From contig KK106982.1 in NCBI GenBank assembly GCA_000611775.1, positions 2,971,992 through 3,035,991 of the forward strand: a stretch of DNA of 64,000 nt, read 5' to 3'. Made by a program: the position numbers and the translations under genes. The notes beneath the pieces are model-generated. The model worked only from the letters and a program-made list of their open reading frames with translations, was not told the origin of the DNA and searched no databases. Source of the DNA: Umbilicaria muhlenbergii. Its lineage: Eukaryota; Ascomycota; Lecanoromycetes; Umbilicariales; Umbilicariaceae. This document shows, one piece after another, positions 12,085 through 23,681 of the stretch (the stretch's first letter is position 1; each line of letters starts with the position of its first letter).

Positions 12085-12121
12085 GGCGAATCAGACCGGA
12101 GACTTCGTGCATGATTCTTAA
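11851..12121 (+). repeat. 51-bp tandem coding repeat ending in a 58-bp frameshifting duplication
   Basis: Copies of acaacgtgcg or acgtcgagcg begin at 11851, 11902, 11953 and 12004 (51 bp apart) and then at 12062 (58 bp later). The last two copies are nearly identical over 58 bp. Since 58 is not a multiple of three, the final copy is read in another frame. Confidence 0.9.
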
Positions 12122-12742
12122 CCATCAACGGGGGTCCAAGGCGAAAGAAATCGCACGAGGATAATGGGAGAGTCCATGAAAGGTGCGAAGGATCTTGCTG
12201 GTGGAAGTTATCTTTAAACTAGCTATCCTCCCAACCTTGGCTTCGGAAGTCCACCCACACACTCTTCGGGCTAGTTCTATCTTGGTGGCAGTCCTCCCTC
12301 CCGTGTGATCATCTCTGACGGGGTATGAGGTACCACATCTATGCACGGCCAAACATTGTGGTAATCGTCGCTGCAGTTGTGCGTTCGCGGTCAAACCAGA
12401 TGACCGAGGCACAGTTCCCATGGTGGACGGATGGGACAGGGGAAGCTCAAGCGGTTGTGGTAGCGTAGTCAAGTTCTCTTTGCTTCTCGGCCCTTAGTGC
12501 AAACCTACTATTCGTAGGTGCAGATTAGTAGTCCCCTATCTACACCATAGAGCGAGACAAATCGAAAGTCCCCGACGTACGAGCAAGAGTGCAAATACAT
12601 TTGGACTCGCATACAACCATCACTCAAGATTCCTTTTGGCAGACAGTCACCGCATGAGAATTACACAAGCCATAAAAACAACAAGCCGCTGTATATGTAC
12701 ACTCGTCAATCTTAACCCTACAAAGACCCTCCACTTAGCCGC
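12122..12742. other. Convergent intergenic region
   Basis: About 620 bp between the 3' ends of the repeat-bearing membrane protein and of the 2-oxoglutarate dehydrogenase gene. A minus frame at 12125-12472 has no family resemblance. Nothing else is recognised. Confidence 0.35.
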
Positions 12743-15700
12743 CTATTCCCCTTTGTACTTTTCCTGCCGCACGTGGAAGGCATGCTCCAACAAATCCATC
12801 TCCTCCTTCATATGCGTGCCCTTCAGCCCCGTCGCCACACTCGCGCTCGGGTTCCTCCCGGCATACATGACGTGCTTCCGATTATGATGTTCGGTTTCAT
12901 TCAGCAGCGTCTCGATGCGTGGTTGCGTGAAACTCCAGGCACCAGCGTTCAGCGGCTCTTCCTGGCACCACACGATATTCTTGGCGTTGGGGTACATGTC
13001 GAGGTTTTCCTTGAGTTGGGCCCACGGGAAGGGGTTGAGTTGCTCGATACGGGTGATGGCGGCGTTCTTGTACTCCTTGTTCGCGCGGTGCTTGTGGAGG
13101 GCAACGTAGACCTGGCCGGTACAGAGGATGACGCGCTCGATCTCTTCGGGTGGCGCAATGGTTTTGTTGTGTTCCGGGTCGGGGATGATCCACTGGAAAT
13201 GAGATTCACCAGAGAAGTCCTCGATCGATGATCGGGCGAGTGGGTGGCGGAGCAGGGATTTGGAGAAGAACAAGATGAGTGCTACACGAAGTGTAAGCAG
13301 GTTAGACGAACGCTATGTAGTGACTGGACTTACGCTTTCGGAATTGACGATTCATCTGTCTCCTCAAGATGTGGAAGAGGTTGGAGGGTGTGGTCATGTA
13401 GACAATCTGCATGTTGCAATCCTGGTGTTGACGATCGAGCTTCTCTGGTTTCGGGAATATCCTTGGATCCTCGTTACAGAGCTGGAGGTAGCGTTCCATT
13501 CTTCCGGAAGAATGCTCGGGGCCTTGGCCATCATAGCCGTGAGGCAACGACATCACAAGACCTGAACGCTGCATCCACTTGACCTCGCCAGACGCGACGA
13601 ATTGATCAATGATGCATTGGGCGTTATTGGCGAAATCACCAAACTGTGCCTCCCAGATTACAAGAGCGTTAGGAGACGACAGAGAGTATCCGTATTCAAA
13701 GCCGAGGCTGTAAAGGTCTATTAGTGTTTTACCAAGCGTTGTCGTTGGCTTGAGTTTGAACTCACCACCCGAATTCGCTCAAGGAAGAGTTGCTGATGAT
13801 GAAGCTGGCTTGCTTCTCACTAACATGCTGCAGCGGCGTATACGTAGACTCATTCTCCTGGTCATGAAGTACCGCATGACGCTGAGAGAATGTGCCTCGT
13901 TCTACGTCCTGACCTGACACCCTGACGTGGTGGCCCTCGTCGCAGAGTGTACCGAAGGCAAGAGCTTCGGCGGTCGACCAGTCAATAGAATTGCCTTCAT
14001 CGACAGTCTTCTTCCTATTGGCCAAGATACGCTTCAGATTGCGGTGCACATTGAAACCCTCCGGTGCACTACCAATTACGTTACCAACGTGCTTGAGCTT
14101 CTCAACTGAAACACCTGTAGGAGGATGCGGCAATATTTCCGTTGCAAGTTCTTTGGGGGACTTGAAACCATTCCATGCTGAAGTGAGCCACTCTTTAGCT
14201 GATGGCTGGTAGTCCTTGCTTCGGTCAAAGCTATCGTTCAGCATTCCCCAGACCCATTTCTTGTGCTCTTCGATGTCCTCCTTGGTGAATGTCTTCTCAC
14301 TGAGAAGCTTGTCCTCATATTTCTTCAGCTGAGGCTCCTGTTGGCTGATACGCTTGTACATAAGTGGTTGAGTGAAAGATGGCTGATCCGTCTCGTTGTG
14401 CCCAGATTTGCGATAACATACGATGTCAACAACCACATCCTTTTTGAACTCTGCCCGCCAATCAGCGGCCAACTGACATATGAAATTGAGAGCCTCGACA
14501 TCGTCACCATTGACGTGGAACACCGGGGCATCGATTGACTTGGCGATATCGGAGCAGTAAGGAGTTGAACGAGCAAAACGCGGATCGGTGGTGAAGCCAA
14601 TCTGGTTATTGACAATGATGTGGATGGTGCCTCCTGTTGAATAGGCGGGCAAGGAATGGAAGCCCATAGTTTCGTAAACTATACCCTGGCCGGCGAAAGC
14701 TGCATCGCCGTGGAGGAGTACACCCATAGCAGACTTGAATTGCTTTTCATCATTGTTGTAGTGCTGAATTGCTCGAGTCTTGCCTAGGACTACGGGGTCT
14801 TCGGCTTCCAAATGGGAAGGGTTGGCCACAAGCGAAAGCTGCACACGTTTGCCCGATGGGGTGGGACGTTCGAAGTTCATACCCAGATGATATTTGACGT
14901 CTCCAGAGCCCTCGTCGCTAGGCTCAGCAGAACCTCCAAACTCGCTGAAGATCGACTCGTTGGGTTTCCGTACGACGTTACTCAAAACGTTCAGACGTCC
15001 ACGGTGGGGCATACCAATAACGATGTCCTTGATCCCGTAGTCCACGCTTCGATCGATAAGAGCTTTCATACCAGGAATCAACGTCTCGCAACCTTCCAAC
15101 CCGAATCGTTTATCGTTGGGGTATTTCGTAGCCAGAAACGACTCGAAGTTCGAACTCCAAATCAGACGGTCCAGAATTCTTCTCTTCTCGTCCACGGAGT
15201 ACTTGTACGGTTGTGGAATCTCAATTCGATTTCGAATCCAGTCGCACTGCACCCTGTCCGGAATGTGGATGTATTCCACGCCATAGGAGCCGCAGTACAG
15301 TCTCTCACAGGTGGCAATGATCTCGCGCAGGGTCATCTTCTCTCGGCCGTCAGCCGCAAATCTAGGCAGAATACCAGGTCCAAGTGAATATTCGGCGTCA
15401 AGATCCTCATCTTTGAACTGATAATGATCGAGTTCGAGCTCCTTCGGCCTGTGATAGCCAAATGCTTCGGCCTCACCTCGAATGCCTAGCGGATCTGTTC
15501 GTGCCTTGTGGTGTCCTCTTGCCTGATACGCGCGCACCAGAAGTTGGACCTTGAGATGGTTGGTAACGTCATTTTGCCCAGTTTGTAGACCTGCACCAGG
15601 CATGACCTGTGGGACGCCTCCAGCAGCAGTTGGCACAATCGTTGGCGGAGGCTGAAACGCTTGTGATATTGGCATTCCCCCATCCTCCATGTTACGGAAG

Positions 15701-16100
15701 TAGACCTGCCAAGAGATGTGTACACTTGAGGGTTCATGCTTCCACTGCATGTACATCTCGTCTATGTAATTCGCAGTATTGCCCTGGAGGAAAGAATCGT
15801 TCGCATCCTAGCAGGAGAAAGGTTATCAGAGTAGCCGTGACCACTACTAGACCGGCAATGGGAAGAATGCCCTACCACGCCTTTATTGGTGTCCTCGGCC
15901 GCCACGGCATAGCATCGTTTCTGCGCATTCTGAGCCGTCAGAGCAAGTGCTCTGCGTTTTGAGACAAGATCAGAGTTTCGCGAAGCCGGGCTGAGAGGGT
16001 GTCCGGTCCTCAGGATGTTGCTGGTACATAGCGACCGGCTATGACAGCAGCTACCCCCTAAGAGGCGGCTGGCCGACTGACGTAATGAAGGGCGAAGCAT
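12743..16100 (-). CDS. kgd1: 2-oxoglutarate dehydrogenase E1 component, mitochondrial
   Basis: Thiamine-diphosphate-dependent E1 of the mitochondrial 2-oxoglutarate dehydrogenase complex in the citric-acid cycle; it decarboxylates 2-oxoglutarate and passes the succinyl group to E2 lipoate. Four exons (16100-15876, 15807-13769, 13707-13334, 13281-12743) give 1058 aa, the usual length. The N-terminus is a basic, Ser/Arg-rich presequence ([16 protein letters not shown]) with almost no acidic residues. Then come [16 protein letters not shown] (E2-contact region), [10 protein letters not shown], the TPP-binding stretch from [10 protein letters not shown] to [58 protein letters not shown] and [13 protein letters not shown]. 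It shares a 347-bp promoter region with TFB1. High confidence. Confidence 0.98.
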
Positions 16101-16447
16101 CGTGAAGATGAGATCTTCGAATGCGAGGACGAACCCATGAACTGGGCAAGGAAGAAGAAGTCAGAAAGGGCCGAAGTCCAAGCGGCGTTCGGTATGCGCG
16201 TAGAGATCGCTTGATAATCGATCTGAGGCAGAAGACAGAAGCAAAGCCGAACAAGAACCCCATACGCCTGCCCAGCCTTGTCGCTTCACACAACTGCCGC
16301 TAACTTAGTCTTTTTCGGCCGAGGTCCCACCACTCCCGCCTTCCCACCTCGACCGTTCGCATCTGCCAAGAATTCACCTCGTCGCTCAGCACGCGTCATA
16401 CCTCACCAGGACGCGCTCGACGCTGGGGCCAAGTACATGGCAGCGAC
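16101..16447. promoter_or_regulatory. Bidirectional promoter region, kgd1 / tfb1
   Basis: A 347-bp divergent spacer between a citric-acid-cycle gene and a TFIIH gene. Frames inside it are short and unconvincing. Both 5' leaders must start here. Confidence 0.5.
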
Positions 16448-18443
16448 ATGGCACCACCGAGAGGCTCTGCCGCATACAAGAAGAAAGATGGCACCCTTGC
16501 CTTGTCGAAAGACGGCCAGTCGGTGTCTTGGACGCCTGTCGCTCCTCCAGGATCCTCGCCTGCCTTCGCCTTAGGCGTGCCATCTATCACCAGTGAGTTC
16601 GCTCTTCTGACGATCTGATAGAACGAATCTCAGCCAGATAAACGAGCTAATGTGAGCTCAAGACCTCCAACAAACTCCTGCGACTAACCCGAAGGTGATG
16701 CTGAGAGTCTTTGCTCAGCCCCCTGGCGCATCCGAGCCCGAAATACATCTCTTCTCCTTCACATCGCCTACTGCGGCAAGAGCTGAAGCAGACGCTATCC
16801 GAGATGCTCTCAGTAAGGCCATACAGGCCGTTAAATCTGGGACTACGGTGCCAGCTGCGAGTGGCGGTGGTGGAGGGGCATCAGCATCCATGGCCATCGC
16901 CAGTGCAGTGTCTTCTACGCCTGGTGCTGGTGCAGGTGGAGATACGAACGCATGGTACGACGACAGCCGGTTGAAGTCTGATGTGGAACTACAACAGTCT
17001 TTGCTCAAGGCGAATCCCTCGCTGCAAAAAACGTTCATGGAATCCTTACGTACGAAGCCAGACTCCATCACAAACACCCAGTTCACTTCTCAGTTCTGGG
17101 CTTCTAGAGTTCATCTTCTGCGCGCACATGCCATTGAGAAAAGTCAAAAGAGGGGTGCATACAATGTTTTATCAACTATCAAACCCAAGACGGTTGACAA
17201 TGCCACACGGCTGAGCATAAGCAAGGAGCAGATTCAACTCATATTTAGTCAGCATTCACTCGTCAAGCAAGTATACGATGAGAATGTACCTAAGCTCAGC
17301 GAGGAATCGTTCTGGTCCCGCTTCTTTCAGAGTAGGCTGTTCAAAAAGCTCAAGGGCGAGAAGATCTCCGAGAGCGATCCCACAGACCCAGTGCTTGACA
17401 AATACCTCAGCTACGATGATGGTGCAGAACGAGCTAAGCTTTTGATGGCCTCCCATGTTCCCAATATCATTAACATCGAGGGCAATGAGGAGAACCATAG
17501 CCAACGCAAGGGCAACCAACCAGACCTGACCATGCGACCTACGTCCGCCGACAAAGTTCCCATCATCCGAACACTTAATACACTGAGTGAGAAGATCATG
17601 GCCCACGTCGCGCCGAATGATGTGGACCCTTCCGAACCCATAGGCATGGATGAAGAAACGTACAACTCACTAGCCCTCCATGACCTGCAAGGTGATGCCG
17701 AAGAGAACCGCATCATTCTCAACATCAAAGACCAGTCTCGTTTTTTCTCCTCCGACAAAGAAAATGGCGTTTCTGCAGACGCTCTTCTTTATGCAAAACA
17801 GGACCCTAATCAAGTCCTGCGCTCCCTCCGCGACGAGCTTGTCACAGCCAGCGCCGATTCAAATCTTGAATCTGCTATTGGCGTTAAGTCGGACAGCGAT
17901 AACGAGGATGACGATCCCCCTAACAAACCTCATGTGGGTAGCAAATCCAGCTTGAGAGCCGCCACTGCACAGATCCTTTCCGCAATTGTCGAACAGCGCG
18001 CTCAACAGAATGATTCGTCGACCGCAACATCGACCTCGATGGGGCTTTCTCCGGCCACATTTGACCGTCTAACTCTCACTCACGCGACCACAACCGAGTT
18101 CCTGCATCATTTCTGGCTCGCATTCCTCTCAGGCTCGCCCTCCCGCGCTGGTGAGATAGCGTCTTTGGTCGAAACGCTCAACCGAGCTATGGACAGGATC
18201 AAAGCCGTAGGTAATGATGCTGAGGCGGAACGGGGGAAGGAGGTTGAAAAGTGGAAAAAACAGGTGAGAGAACATTATGAGCGAACTGGAAGGAGAGTAA
18301 ACTTTGATAGTGCAGAAGTTGGTGGGGGAAGGAAGGTGGTGGAGCAGCTACTGGGACCAACGGTAAACGCGATTGGCATTGCGGTGGGAGAATACAGCAA
18401 GGCATTGAAGGAGACGGAAGAGGGAGAAGGTGGACCAATGTGA
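16448..18443 (+). CDS. tfb1: TFIIH core subunit Tfb1 (p62), PH and BSD domains
   Basis: Subunit of the TFIIH core, used in RNA polymerase II initiation and nucleotide excision repair. Two exons (16448-16592 and 16663-18443; intron 16593-16662) give 641 aa. The intron end at 16662 was chosen because it yields SITNLQQTPATNPKVMLRV, the family's PH-domain sequence; earlier AGs break frame. The PH-like domain spans roughly residues 1-115 and binds TFIIE and XPG/Rad2-type acidic partners in homologues. A Gly/Ala linker follows. BSD domain 1 lies near residues 170-225 (TNTQFTSQFWASRVHLL) and BSD 2 near 240-290 (LSEESFWSRFFQSRLFKKLK). The C-terminal third is helical (HHFWLAFLSG) and contacts other core subunits in homologues. 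Confidence 0.93.
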
Positions 18444-19390
18444 TCGAGGAGTTAAGAACTGAGTAGCATCTGTTGTGTAGCTCCTCTATTCTTGCATAGC
18501 GGTGGCGTTAGATATCTTGGGTTTGCACTCGGGCAGTCCTATAAATTTTGGGTCATTGGGACAGCGTGGGAATAGAAAAGGAGGTGTACCAGCATGGTTC
18601 TTGTATTATCTTTGTTGTGAGTAGACCACCTTACGGTGTGACGGTCATATTGGCAGATCGGATGCAACGGAAGATACCTTTTATGCAACTTTGTGCCTTG
18701 GACAGCCTGGATTGTGTAACTAGACCGCTGACTAACAACGCAAAGTACCACCAGCATAATTTAGTGCACCTCTCACAGTTTCACCATCTTCATCTTCATC
18801 TTCATCTTCACCTTCATGAGATACACGACCTGCAGCTTATGATCCGTTGTCTTGCTGAAAAGGCTCAGACTCGGTGATGGAACATCTTTCGATTTTGACA
18901 CTCAGGCTTTGGCCATCAAATAGCCTTCAGTCGGCCGAATTGTTTTCTTGGACGCCCGGCTTGGGTGATGGGGCGTGGCGGATAGACGACGTCCCCGAAT
19001 GCCGAAAGGATCTCACAACTGCTGTCTGTAACAAATTCACGCAAGTAGTGCTTACTACTTGTTTTTATATCCACACATGGCGCACCGAGTGGAGAAGGTT
19101 TCTAGTACTCTACTTTGATGCTTCTTCCGCCCTCTATTTATGCTGATGATCGTGCTTTTACCAAATTTCCGCGCTAAACACCGCTTTTAGCCCACCCCAG
19201 CGTCAGCGCTATTATCAGGCTTGACACTCATGTGTAGCAGTCCATTGCTGCTGGCATCCCTGCACCTGCTTTTGCTGATAGTATAGCAGCCGTTCGGGCC
19301 CGGCTTCCTTCGGCTGCATGTCTTTGGTGGTCGGGTTACTCAAGGTCTTCGAATAGAGAAGGCGCGTCTCTCTTTACATCCCTCATAGTC
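18444..19390. other. Intergenic region with short CTTCAT repeat
   Basis: About 950 bp without a recognisable gene. A six-base simple repeat (cttcat/cttcac, about five units) lies at 18785-18815. The rest should be the tfb1 3' region and the promoter of the next gene. Confidence 0.4.
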
Positions 19391-21136
19391 ATGTTCTTCA
19401 GTCTAGGCATGGCTGCAAATGCAGCTGCAGCTCATGGCCACGAGTTCTCGTCGTCTCAGACATCAGACAAACCTGCGAGACCAAGGATGCCTTCGAGCAT
19501 TCCCAAAAACTCCGCCCCGCCAGCAACCTCGAAACTAACAAAGTCGGTGATGTTTGAGGATGCTGAGAACGATGGATTCGACCCCGACGGCTTCTCTCAG
19601 ACCAGTTCCATTGCTAGCGGTCCCGTTACCAGGAGGAGTAGATCGACGAAGTGTTCCCAGACTTCGTTCCGGCTTGCCCATCCGGCGCCTTTGTCCAAGC
19701 ATAAAATACTCAGGCTTCACACACCGCTGCTCCTCCAATTGCAACAAATCTCCGAAGCATCTCGCCCAGTACCAGCTCTCGACGTCCTTCCCTCCGCTGT
19801 CTTTGCACCGCGGCTCGCTAGAAGGTGCTCCCGGGTCCTTAATGGGAAGAACGGTCTAGGTCACAATGATTTGGTGGTAGTCAGCAGTCAAACATATGAG
19901 GGCCTTTCCGAAGTAGAAGCGGCTGGGGCCGGTCATGACGAGGACGAGGATTGTGATGACAGAGAGGTTGTGGCGGCTATATGCCTATTAAAAAGGGAGG
20001 AAGGTGGTGATCAGGGCAAAGCCGAGATTCGTTTGAACTACGGACCATCGTGGCGGGCATCACCGCTTGTTAACGGAATATACGAGTTCGTCTCTACCGA
20101 TGAATGCGGTGTTACCAGGACCGCACGGTGGGTGCCTAGATACCGGAAAGGTCGCCGAAGAGCAACCGTGGGGCAAGACTTATCTGAATACTCGTTAAGT
20201 AACGAAAAAACTTTCGGTTTCAGCATTGTGAACCCCGACTCTCGTCGTCATGCTATCATTGCTACGTTAAACCGGCATTCAATCAATATAAGAGATCAGT
20301 ATCCAATACAAGCCAGCATTCCGACAACCTTACAGCTTTCGGCTTCCCCAGCTGCAGACCCAGTAGCCACAGAGCATCCAAAATCCGGATTACCATCCTC
20401 ATTCGACAGAATTCTGGTAGACACCGACGAGCATCTGCGGACGTTAATTGTCATCAGCGGCATCTGGGTGGCTTTTCGAGAGGGCTACTCTCAGAACTTC
20501 AAATACCGCGACCCATTCACCTCTCCACGAAGCTCAAGCGACTTAAACTCCACAAACAGACACCGGGTTTCTCCTATGACTTCGTACGACACCGGCAGCA
20601 GCCGTGCTGATATTCCCGATAGTAAGGATAATCAATCCAACAACAAAGGTCGGCGAACAAGTCCGAAAATCTTGCATCGCTCCACGGTGTCTACGAGCAC
20701 TACGCCGCGGCCCGCTTTCACCCCTACATCATCACCGCGCAGAGCACATTCGACTGGCACAACATTCTTGCAGCGAGCCAGCAGACGTAACGGCAATTCT
20801 GCCACGGTCCCACACCCTGATGTAATGATGACCACTGGCGACAAGAGCGCTGAGGAGCCAACCCGGTTTCGAAGGGCCTGTGCCTGTGTCATTATCACTC
20901 AGCCTTGGCAGATACCGAGATCTCGGAAACGACAGCAGCGGATTGATAGTTGGACGGCTCCATCTGGTTTTGGGCCACAGCTGAATTGCGCCAAGGAAGA
21001 CGGCAAAGAAGCAGAGAGCAAACTAGGGGTTGTTGGGGGTAAAACAAATTATACACCAGCGGCTAGTCGGACGAGAAAGTCTGGAATATTAGAACATCTC
21101 TTCTGCTTCATTAGAAAAGCCAGCGGTACCTCCTAA
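19391..21136 (+). CDS. Hypothetical protein, largely disordered, of a type seen in filamentous ascomycetes
   Basis: A 581-aa open frame without introns and no enzyme domain I can name. It opens with a low-complexity Ser/Pro/Lys segment. A conserved-looking patch follows at ~110-135 (LHTPLLLQLQQISEASRPVP), then a middle part with acidic clusters and an ordered-looking stretch (IRLNYGPSWRASPLVNGIYE, CGVTRTARWVPRYRKGRRR, DTDEHLRTLIVISGIWVAFREGY). The C-terminal half is Ser/Thr/Arg-rich and probably unfolded. The LQLQQISE patch resembles uncharacterised proteins I recall from ascomycete genomes, but no function is known to me. The first ATG is used; the next Met at residue 7 is also possible. Confidence 0.65.
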   Translation: MFFSLGMAANAAAAHGHEFSSSQTSDKPARPRMPSSIPKNSAPPATSKLTKSVMFEDAENDGFDPDGFSQTSSIASGPVTRRSRSTKCSQTSFRLAHPAPLSKHKILRLHTPLLLQLQQISEASRPVPALDVLPSAVFAPRLARRCSRVLNGKNGLGHNDLVVVSSQTYEGLSEVEAAGAGHDEDEDCDDREVVAAICLLKREEGGDQGKAEIRLNYGPSWRASPLVNGIYEFVSTDECGVTRTARWVPRYRKGRRRATVGQDLSEYSLSNEKTFGFSIVNPDSRRHAIIATLNRHSINIRDQYPIQASIPTTLQLSASPAADPVATEHPKSGLPSSFDRILVDTDEHLRTLIVISGIWVAFREGYSQNFKYRDPFTSPRSSSDLNSTNRHRVSPMTSYDTGSSRADIPDSKDNQSNNKGRRTSPKILHRSTVSTSTTPRPAFTPTSSPRRAHSTGTTFLQRASRRNGNSATVPHPDVMMTTGDKSAEEPTRFRRACACVIITQPWQIPRSRKRQQRIDSWTAPSGFGPQLNCAKEDGKEAESKLGVVGGKTNYTPAASRTRKSGILEHLFCFIRKASGTS

Positions 21137-21610
21137 TCTTCCCTCAACGAAGGTCATAAAGAGCCAAAGAGAGAGCCATCGAGCGGGAGTACCATGTTAC
21201 TATTTGTAGAGACATAGTCCACATACTTTAGCGACCAAGAGCAGGTCTGGTAACATGAAGCAACACATTATGAGTTGCTTTGAATATGAAGATGAAGGGA
21301 AAAGTAGCAGAGCCTTTGTGAGCGAACTTCAGGGGCTCCTCGGGCCATGCACGAGTTGCGTGGTACGAGTACGAGGTACCTTGACCGTACAAGGCAAGCG
21401 AGGCGTCCATATGACGTGCAGGGCCGTGTCAAGGTTTGGCGCGTGCTTCGCAATCGCGGTTTCTTGGAATCCTCAGACATGCCAGAGCCAGGGTCAGGGC
21501 CAGGCCAACTTCTAAAATTTGGGGCGCTGTCACCATCTCTATACGTTACCAGGACATGTCTCAGGCTGTACCAGTGAAGAGCCGTGCACCTATCGTCTGC
21601 GCGCGGCAGG
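21137..21610. promoter_or_regulatory. Intergenic region upstream of mcu
   Basis: About 470 bp between tandem plus-strand genes. No coding region is convincing. It should contain the 3' end of the hypothetical gene and the mcu promoter. Confidence 0.4.
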
Positions 21611-23287
21611 ATGCCAGTGCAACCTCTACGTCTGATGGGATCGGTGGTGACCAAGTGGACACCGAGTTCATGTCCGCATGGTCGACAGACTATACTCCAT
21701 ATCAACTCCGCCCTTGCGCTACGGAAGTGGGATCCTTCCTATGGGCTGCTGACTCGACGATTCGCAACTTCAAGGCAGCAATTCGCAGAGAGCGGCTACG
21801 TCCAGGCCGCAAAAGACTTGAATCAGAAGGGTCTGGATGAGCAAGAGTCGCAGCTCAATGATGCTATTTCCCAGGACAAGGAGAAGCAGATGAGAACACC
21901 ATGGCACCGCGAGGGTTCAAACATTCCGCCTGTCGAGCGGCAAAGCTCAGCTGGAGCAATGACGAAAGGCTCGTCGACCGAATCTGATTATAAGCTCATT
22001 GCTGATAGAGTGAACAGGCAAACTATTAACGACACCTTCGCGGCTTCTAAAACTTATATTACCTCTGACAACGCTCGACAAGAATTCTGACAGGAAAGAT
22101 GTGGAGCCTTTGGCACTTCTGGTACATCCTCAGCAGCCTCTCTCCTACTTGGAACGCTTGATTCAGTCCGAACTACCGACCATCAGAAGCGAGGACGGCA
22201 AAGAAAAGCTGCCAGCTGTCTACTTTAGAGCAGAAGACTCCGAGCAGGATGATAACCCTAAAACCAAAACAACGGATGAGGAAGCAGACGAAGAGCGCCA
22301 TGATCAAGAAGAGGAAGGAGAATTAGAGGAGATCAGGTTTGATGGTAGGGTGGAAAAGACAGGGAAGCTGAATCGGAGGACCAAGAAGGAAGCTTCGGAT
22401 CTCCGTGGTGGCCCAGGGGAAGGGGGTGTAGAAAGCTACAGTGGATTGGGCCGTGAAGGGAAAGCCCAAGAAGGGAGGGAGAGAAAGTTCGTTCGCTGGT
22501 CATCCTCGACTGAGATTGGTGATTTCATTCGTGATGCAGCTCGCGGCAAGGAATTCGCCGTGGAGATCGAAGGGGCGCCGAAGAACATACATGTGGGTGT
22601 CCCGTCATTCAATGACAGGACACACTACCTGCGCATGAGGCTACGGAAAACATCGAAGAAGATCATGCAGATGGCCGAGGTGAAAAGAGAATGCGACTTG
22701 GCAGCACACAAGGGCGCGCAGCGTGTGGCTATGGGAGGCTTTGGGGTGCTGGTCGGCTGGTGGTACCTTGTATACCGCTTAACCTTTGAAACCGAATTAG
22801 GGTGGGACACTATGGAGCCCGTTACAGTAAGTGCCAAGTAATGAGTCCGCTCGGTATGGTCGCTGATTTCATATCTAGTACCTGGTTGGTCTTTCGACCC
22901 TGATGTGCGGTTACCTCTGGTTCTTGTACCACAATCGAGAAGTATCCTACAAATCCGCTTTGAACCTCACCATCAGTCGGCGACAAACGAAGCTTTACCA
23001 GGCTAAAGGGTTCGATTTACAGAGGTGGGAGCACCTCATCGAGGAAGGCAATGCTCTACGGAAGGAGATCAAGGCTGTGGCCAGCGAATATGATGTATTA
23101 ACTCCAGTATCTGGACTGCGTGTGCTTCTACAGTGTTGGCTAATACCTCTACTAGGTCGACTGGGATGAGACCGTGGATGAGCAAGACGAGAAGGTCACA
23201 GAAGCTCTCAAAAAGGATCGAGACGAGAAAAAGGCGAATGGGGGAGAGAAGAAGAAAAAAAAGAGCGAGGACGATGCCGACGACTGA
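21611..23287 (+). CDS. mcu: Mitochondrial calcium uniporter, pore subunit MCU
   Basis: Pore-forming subunit of the inner-membrane calcium channel. Four exons (21611-21968, 22018-22826, 22879-23094, 23156-23287) give 504 aa. A basic presequence ([16 protein letters not shown]...[10 protein letters not shown]) is followed by a long acidic N-terminal domain. Two transmembrane helices follow: [18 protein letters not shown] and [20 protein letters not shown]. Between them sits the selectivity-filter signature WDTMEP (Asp ~383, Glu ~386). A coiled C-terminus with the typical [10 protein letters not shown] segment and a Lys/Glu-rich tail ends the protein. Joining exons 1 and 2 in the family frame ([17 protein letters not shown]) requires an intron 21969-22017 beginning with GC instead of GT. 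I infer this from frame and resemblance. MICU and EMRE genes are not in the window; many fungi lack EMRE. Confidence 0.92.
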
Positions 23288-23681
23288 ATGGATTTGAGCG
23301 AAGCCAGCGCAGCGCGCTATGGAATTTTCCCCCAACATGAGCAGGTAAGCAGTCTAGAACGAGGCTTGCTGTCCTATCACTGGGAGATTACGAAGCGTGC
23401 ACAGCGACGGCGTCTGGAGTAGGATAAGGTAACCTTCGAATTGCGCTTGTGATGTCTCAGATCGACCACAGGGGTGGCGTTTACTGTGCACCTTATAGAA
23501 GTACATAAAACACCAGCACATATACGTCATCGTACCCGTTTCCTCCGCGCCCCCGCTGCTGCTGTTGTTGTCATTGCTTACGCTCGCCCACATTTACGTT
23601 CTTCGTCAGTTCATGACTGTGGCCCAGTAGTCATTCGTTGGCATGGCATTTGCGTCTGTTTTAAACGCTTTCAGTCCACCT
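23288..23681. other. Convergent intergenic region
   Basis: Nearly 400 bp between the mcu stop and the 3' end of the next minus-strand gene. I see only the expected 3' flanks. Confidence 0.35.
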
